A DNA stretch of 64,000 nt from Gemmata massiliana (lineage in GTDB: Bacteria; Planctomycetota; Planctomycetia; Gemmatales; Gemmataceae): assembly GCF_901538265.1 (NCBI RefSeq), contig NZ_LR593886.1, positions 6,097,738 through 6,161,737 of the forward strand, written 5' to 3'. Positions within the stretch are counted from its first letter, which is position 1, and every line of letters begins with the position of its first letter. Positions 61,177-64,000 of this stretch are shown in pieces. Position numbers and translations under genes: made by a program. The notes beneath the pieces were generated by a model that worked only from the letters and a program-made list of their open reading frames with translations, did not search any database and was not told the origin of the DNA.

Positions 61177-61962
61177 TTACTTCGGGCTGACGTCGAACTC
61201 GACCGTCTTCACTTCGGTCGTCGGGCCGGCGATCTCGACCTGTTCACCGGCGCGCCCCTTAGCGCCGCCGCGGACGCCGTTCTCGTGCCAGTACACGAGC
61301 CGGAACTTCCCGGCCGGCGCGTTCTTGATCTCGAACTTCCCGTCCTCGTCGGTGATCGCGTAGTACGGGTGATCGAAAATGCGGACGTAGCCCGTCATCC
61401 AGCCGTGAATGGTGCACTTGTACTGGATCGGGGTGTTTTCCTTCACCAGCGGGTCCGGGAGCTTCCACTCTTCTTGCTTCGGGATGGTCTTGTTGTGGGT
61501 GCCGTTGTTGGCGGTGTCCCAGAAGAAGTTGTGCGCGACCGGGGCGGAGTTCTTCACCACCAACTTGTCGCCGACGCGGGCCACCGACACGCGCGGCCCG
61601 AACAGGCAGCACGGCTGATCGATGACCAGTTCACCGGGTTTCCGCTTGGCGTCGTCCGGGTGGATCTTGTTCTTAGGGAACTCGACCTTCAGGTCGGTGT
61701 CGTCCGGACGCAGGAACACCACGACGTTCTTGATGCCCTTGTTCTTCGCGTTCACGAGGATCGACTCGTCGAGCAGGTCGCCCTTGCTGGTGCAGTGATC
61801 CTTGTCCTGGGTGACGTTGAGCGTCGCGCGCTTGGGCAGTTCCTTGTCCTTCGGGAAAACGACCTGACCCTTGATCGTCGCCCACTCTTGGGCGCTCACC
61901 GCGCTCCCGGGGCCGATGAATACGGCCGCGGCGAACAGCGCGGAAAAAACGAACCGTTGCAT
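61177..61962 (-). CDS. Exported cupredoxin-like protein
   Basis: A 261-residue protein with signal peptide (MQRFVFSALFAAAVFIGPGS, cleaved near AQEW), a beta-sandwich from residue 30, and a copper-site-like pattern: HNFFW (His) and YKCTIHGWMTGYVRIFDHPY (Cys, His, Met), the type-1 ligands, though the spacing is atypical of plastocyanin. A carboxypeptidase-regulatory-like domain follows (YAITDEDGKFEIKNAPAGKF). Related proteins are annotated as methylamine-utilisation-like. It converges with the decahaem gene across the repeat and could be a soluble electron partner. The ATG at 61960-61962 follows GGAG nine bases upstream; a TTG nine bases further is less likely. Confidence 0.75.
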   Translation of the reverse strand: MQRFVFSALFAAAVFIGPGSAVSAQEWATIKGQVVFPKDKELPKRATLNVTQDKDHCTSKGDLLDESILVNAKNKGIKNVVVFLRPDDTDLKVEFPKNKIHPDDAKRKPGELVIDQPCCLFGPRVSVARVGDKLVVKNSAPVAHNFFWDTANNGTHNKTIPKQEEWKLPDPLVKENTPIQYKCTIHGWMTGYVRIFDHPYYAITDEDGKFEIKNAPAGKFRLVYWHENGVRGGAKGRAGEQVEIAGPTTEVKTVEFDVSPK

Positions 61963-62140
61963 CAGGAGCAACTCCAGGTTGGGAAAGGGGAATTGGGCGG
62001 TTACGGCGGGAACGTATCTTACCTATTGTTCTGCGGAAGTGTCCGGACGGCAACCGGTGGCGTGCGTTTGGTGCTTTGTATTTCGTGACGTTTCAAGAAC
62101 CCCGGTCCGAATTTCGGGGTTCCTGACCAGATATTGACCA

Positions 62141-62911
62141 CTACCCGCGCAGCATTTCAACCACGGTCGAATGCAGTTTACCGTTGGTCGCGAGCACGTC
62201 GGGCGTGTGAATGGTCGGCACGCCGTTCCAGTCGGTGAACGCGCCGCCGGCCTCTTCGACGATGGGCTTGGTCGCGGCCACGTCCCAGGGATTCACGCCG
62301 TGTTCGAGCATGATGTCCGCGGCGCCCTCGGCGACGAGCACGAAGCCGTAGAAGTCCCCGTGCCCGCGCTGGCGCTTGGTTTTGCCGTACAGGTCGTGGA
62401 ACACTTTCTCGCGCCCGGCGCGCGAGAACCACCCCATGCTCGAATAGCACAGTGAGGCGTCCGCGAGCGTGGACACGTCCGACACGCGGATGCGGCGCTC
62501 GTTGTGGTACGCGCCGTCGCCGCGGAGCGCCCGATACGTCATCCCGAATACCGGAATGTACACCACGCCGCCGATCTGCTCGCCCTGGTATTCGAGCCCG
62601 ATCAGCGTGGCCCAGATGGGCACGTGGCGGATGAACGACTTGGTCCCGTCGATGGGGTCGATGATCCACCGGAACCCGCTCGTGCCGGGCTGGTTGCCGA
62701 ACTCTTCGCCCAAAAACCCGTCCGCCGGGAACGCCGCGGACACGGCCTCGCGGATCAGTTTTTCGGCGGACTTGTCGGCGATCGTGACCGGGCTGCTGTC
62801 GGACTTGTGCTCGATCTCGAACGTTGTTTCGTAGTAGCCGCGTGCGAGGTCGCCCGCTCTGTGGGCCGCGTCGATGGCCAGATCGTATCGGGTGCGCCAG
62901 TCTGCGTTCAT
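62141..62911 (-). CDS. hisN: Inositol monophosphatase-family phosphatase, histidinol-phosphatase type
   Basis: A 256-residue IMPase-fold enzyme. Metal motifs are in order: DGFLGEEFG (Glu-Glu), WIIDPIDGTKSF (DPxDGT) and NPWDVAATKPIVEEAGGAFT (WD...). The DPIDGTKSFIRHVPIWATLI pattern and length match the HisN-type histidinol-phosphatases, which make histidinol from histidinol phosphate; a related inositol or nucleotide phosphatase is possible. It starts 26 bp after the ROK gene stop on the same strand, so the two are probably co-transcribed; the sugar-kinase/phosphatase pairing would also suit carbohydrate metabolism. Confidence 0.82.
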   Translation of the reverse strand: MNADWRTRYDLAIDAAHRAGDLARGYYETTFEIEHKSDSSPVTIADKSAEKLIREAVSAAFPADGFLGEEFGNQPGTSGFRWIIDPIDGTKSFIRHVPIWATLIGLEYQGEQIGGVVYIPVFGMTYRALRGDGAYHNERRIRVSDVSTLADASLCYSSMGWFSRAGREKVFHDLYGKTKRQRGHGDFYGFVLVAEGAADIMLEHGVNPWDVAATKPIVEEAGGAFTDWNGVPTIHTPDVLATNGKLHSTVVEMLRG

Positions 62912-62937
62912 GCGAGCTCGTTCCGGGATAGGGGGAG

Positions 62938-63951
62938 TCAGACCGCTTCGCTCCGCACCACTTCGGCCGGTGCGGGTGCGAGTTCAGTGGGAACAGTTGG
63001 CGCTGCGGGTAGGTGTGCTTTGGCGTAAGCCGCACAGCCGACGATACCGGAATCGTCCCCGAGTTGCGCCGAGACGCACTTCACCCCGTTCGCGGCGCCG
63101 GGCAGGGCGTACCGCTGGGCGATTTCCCAGATGCGCTCGATGAACGTGTCGCCGAGCGCGCCAGTTACGCCCCCGCCGACCACGATCACTTGCGGACTAA
63201 TAAAATTCACCAAGCCGCCGAGGGCCGCACCAAGCGCACGAGCCGCGTCGTCCACCAGTTGGACCGCGACCGGGTCGTCTTTTTGGTAGTATTCCGCGAG
63301 CTGCGAACTGCGAACGCCGGCCAGATCCACGCCCTTCCATTCCTTCCGCACGCGCTTCGGGGCGTCGTCCAGAATCTCCTTCGCGCGCTTCATCATGTAC
63401 TTGCGGCCGGCGATGCCTTCGAGTTCGGTCCCCCGGCGCCAGTGAACGACCAGGTGCCCGATCTCGCCCGCGTTGCCGTTGAACCCGGTGAACAGTTCGC
63501 CGTTGAGGATCATCCCCCCGCCGACGCCGGTGCCGACGAACACGCCGAGAACGTGTCGGGCGCCCTTCGCCGCGCCGTGTGCGAACTCGCCGTAGGTGCC
63601 CATGCGCACGTCGTTCTCGACGATGAGCGGCCACCGCCACGATTCGGGCAGGAGTGGCTTCACGTCCACGTCGCGCCAGTCGAGATTGGGCGCGAATTTC
63701 ACCCGCGTGCTGCCCAACTCGATCTGCCCCGGGATGCCGAGGCACATGCCGAGGATCTTGCTGGGGTCGACGTCCGCCGCGCGCACGACCTCGTCGACGG
63801 CCTTAACGATGTTGGCGACAACCCCAGTCGGGCCGCCAGCGGCGGACGTGGGTTGCTTGGCGCGTGCGAGTAGCTTGAGATCGTCGTCGAACAAACCGGC
63901 CAGAATCTTGGTTCCGCCGAGGTCGACGCCGAGCCAGTATCCGGTGCTCAT
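62938..63951 (-). CDS. ROK-family sugar kinase (glucokinase-like) lacking the zinc motif
   Basis: A 337-residue actin-fold kinase. The ATP loop is VDLGGTKILAGLF and the ROK signature reads LGVFVGTGVGGGMILNGELF followed by TGFNGNAGEIGH. Catalytic Asp is in VENDVRMGTYGE. The family's zinc motif (CxCGxxGCxE after the GH) is absent: the stretch here is GHLVVHWRRGTELEGIAGRK, with no Cys. The phosphoryl-acceptor is probably a hexose such as glucose or N-acetylglucosamine, by family. A zinc-less ROK may use a different substrate or structural solution. The last 30 residues are Ala/Pro-rich. Probably co-transcribed with the phosphatase. Confidence 0.85.
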   Translation of the reverse strand: MSTGYWLGVDLGGTKILAGLFDDDLKLLARAKQPTSAAGGPTGVVANIVKAVDEVVRAADVDPSKILGMCLGIPGQIELGSTRVKFAPNLDWRDVDVKPLLPESWRWPLIVENDVRMGTYGEFAHGAAKGARHVLGVFVGTGVGGGMILNGELFTGFNGNAGEIGHLVVHWRRGTELEGIAGRKYMMKRAKEILDDAPKRVRKEWKGVDLAGVRSSQLAEYYQKDDPVAVQLVDDAARALGAALGGLVNFISPQVIVVGGGVTGALGDTFIERIWEIAQRYALPGAANGVKCVSAQLGDDSGIVGCAAYAKAHLPAAPTVPTELAPAPAEVVRSEAV

Positions 63952-64000
63952 GCCGGGCTTCCGTAGGGTATGTCCGGTCGTGGGCCGCGCGCCGTCCTGG

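Noticed and set aside
63952..64000. Possible C terminus of another minus-strand gene ending in ATGA at the ROK start (RTARGPRPDIPYGSPA then stop)
   Set aside because: Only 16 codons are visible at the window edge, which is too little to call a gene, though an overlapping upstream gene is possible.

Overview
The window is high-GC DNA from a planctomycete, most likely family Gemmataceae (Gemmata-like). The evidence is the gene content rather than any RNA marker: large membrane Ser/Thr kinases with TPR or sulfatase-modifying-factor-like tails, a WD40-caspase protein, a surface protein whose leader carries a VLESRDTPA motif, DUF4214, a planctomycete-type cytochrome/DUF4384 protein, LpxB, beta-barrel outer membrane proteins, and several interspersed inverted-repeat families. 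No rRNA, tRNA, CRISPR array or classical insertion sequence was seen. The window is a patchwork of short transcription units on both strands.

Layout. 1-9.3 kb: start of an ECF sigma factor, a membrane protein, a TlpA-like thioredoxin, a TIM-barrel isomerase, a tautomerase, a VOC protein, a kinase-TPR receptor, a 2-keto-4-pentenoate hydratase-like enzyme and a convergent LysR regulator with a palindromic site in front of it. 9.4-17.1 kb: secreted protein, D-aminoacylase-type amidohydrolase, HD hydrolase divergent from a GlxA-type regulator, a small membrane protein bracketed by two copies of an inverted repeat, and a large DUF4214 surface protein with a structured leader. 17.6-26.8 kb: RND efflux pair, DinB protein, a 50-aa membrane-anchored small protein, a DtxR/MntR-type regulator, LpxB and a planctomycete hypothetical. 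27-36.6 kb: an outer membrane protein, then a c-type cytochrome/DUF4384 gene downstream of a WD40-PDZ-caspase gene, which is divergent from a kinase-FGE gene. 36.6-40.8 kb: a ribose-type ABC transporter operon (binding protein, ATPase, permease) with a DUF559 nuclease gene placed between binding protein and ATPase, joined to both by ATGA overlaps.

41-50 kb: a three-gene run of two membrane proteins and a DinB protein, a RNase Z-like MBL hydrolase, AMP nucleosidase and a 1746-aa DUF4011-type helicase-nuclease. 50-57 kb: small lipoprotein, putative zinc metallopeptidase, secreted protein, Cys-rich small membrane protein, an outer membrane beta-barrel protein and an FHA-GAF-adenylate cyclase. 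57-64 kb: a ten-haem cytochrome fused to LVIVD repeats, a cupredoxin-like protein convergent with it across a near-perfect 157-bp inverted repeat, and a ROK kinase-HisN-type phosphatase pair.

The most interesting units are the caspase/kinase/DUF4384 cluster (signalling and possibly regulated self-damage), the DUF559 gene that looks like a small insertion module flanked by repeats and ATGA junctions, the stand-alone helicase-nuclease (possible defence gene), and the decahaem-LVIVD protein (extracytoplasmic electron transfer). Functions are inferred from motifs read by eye; no database search was run.
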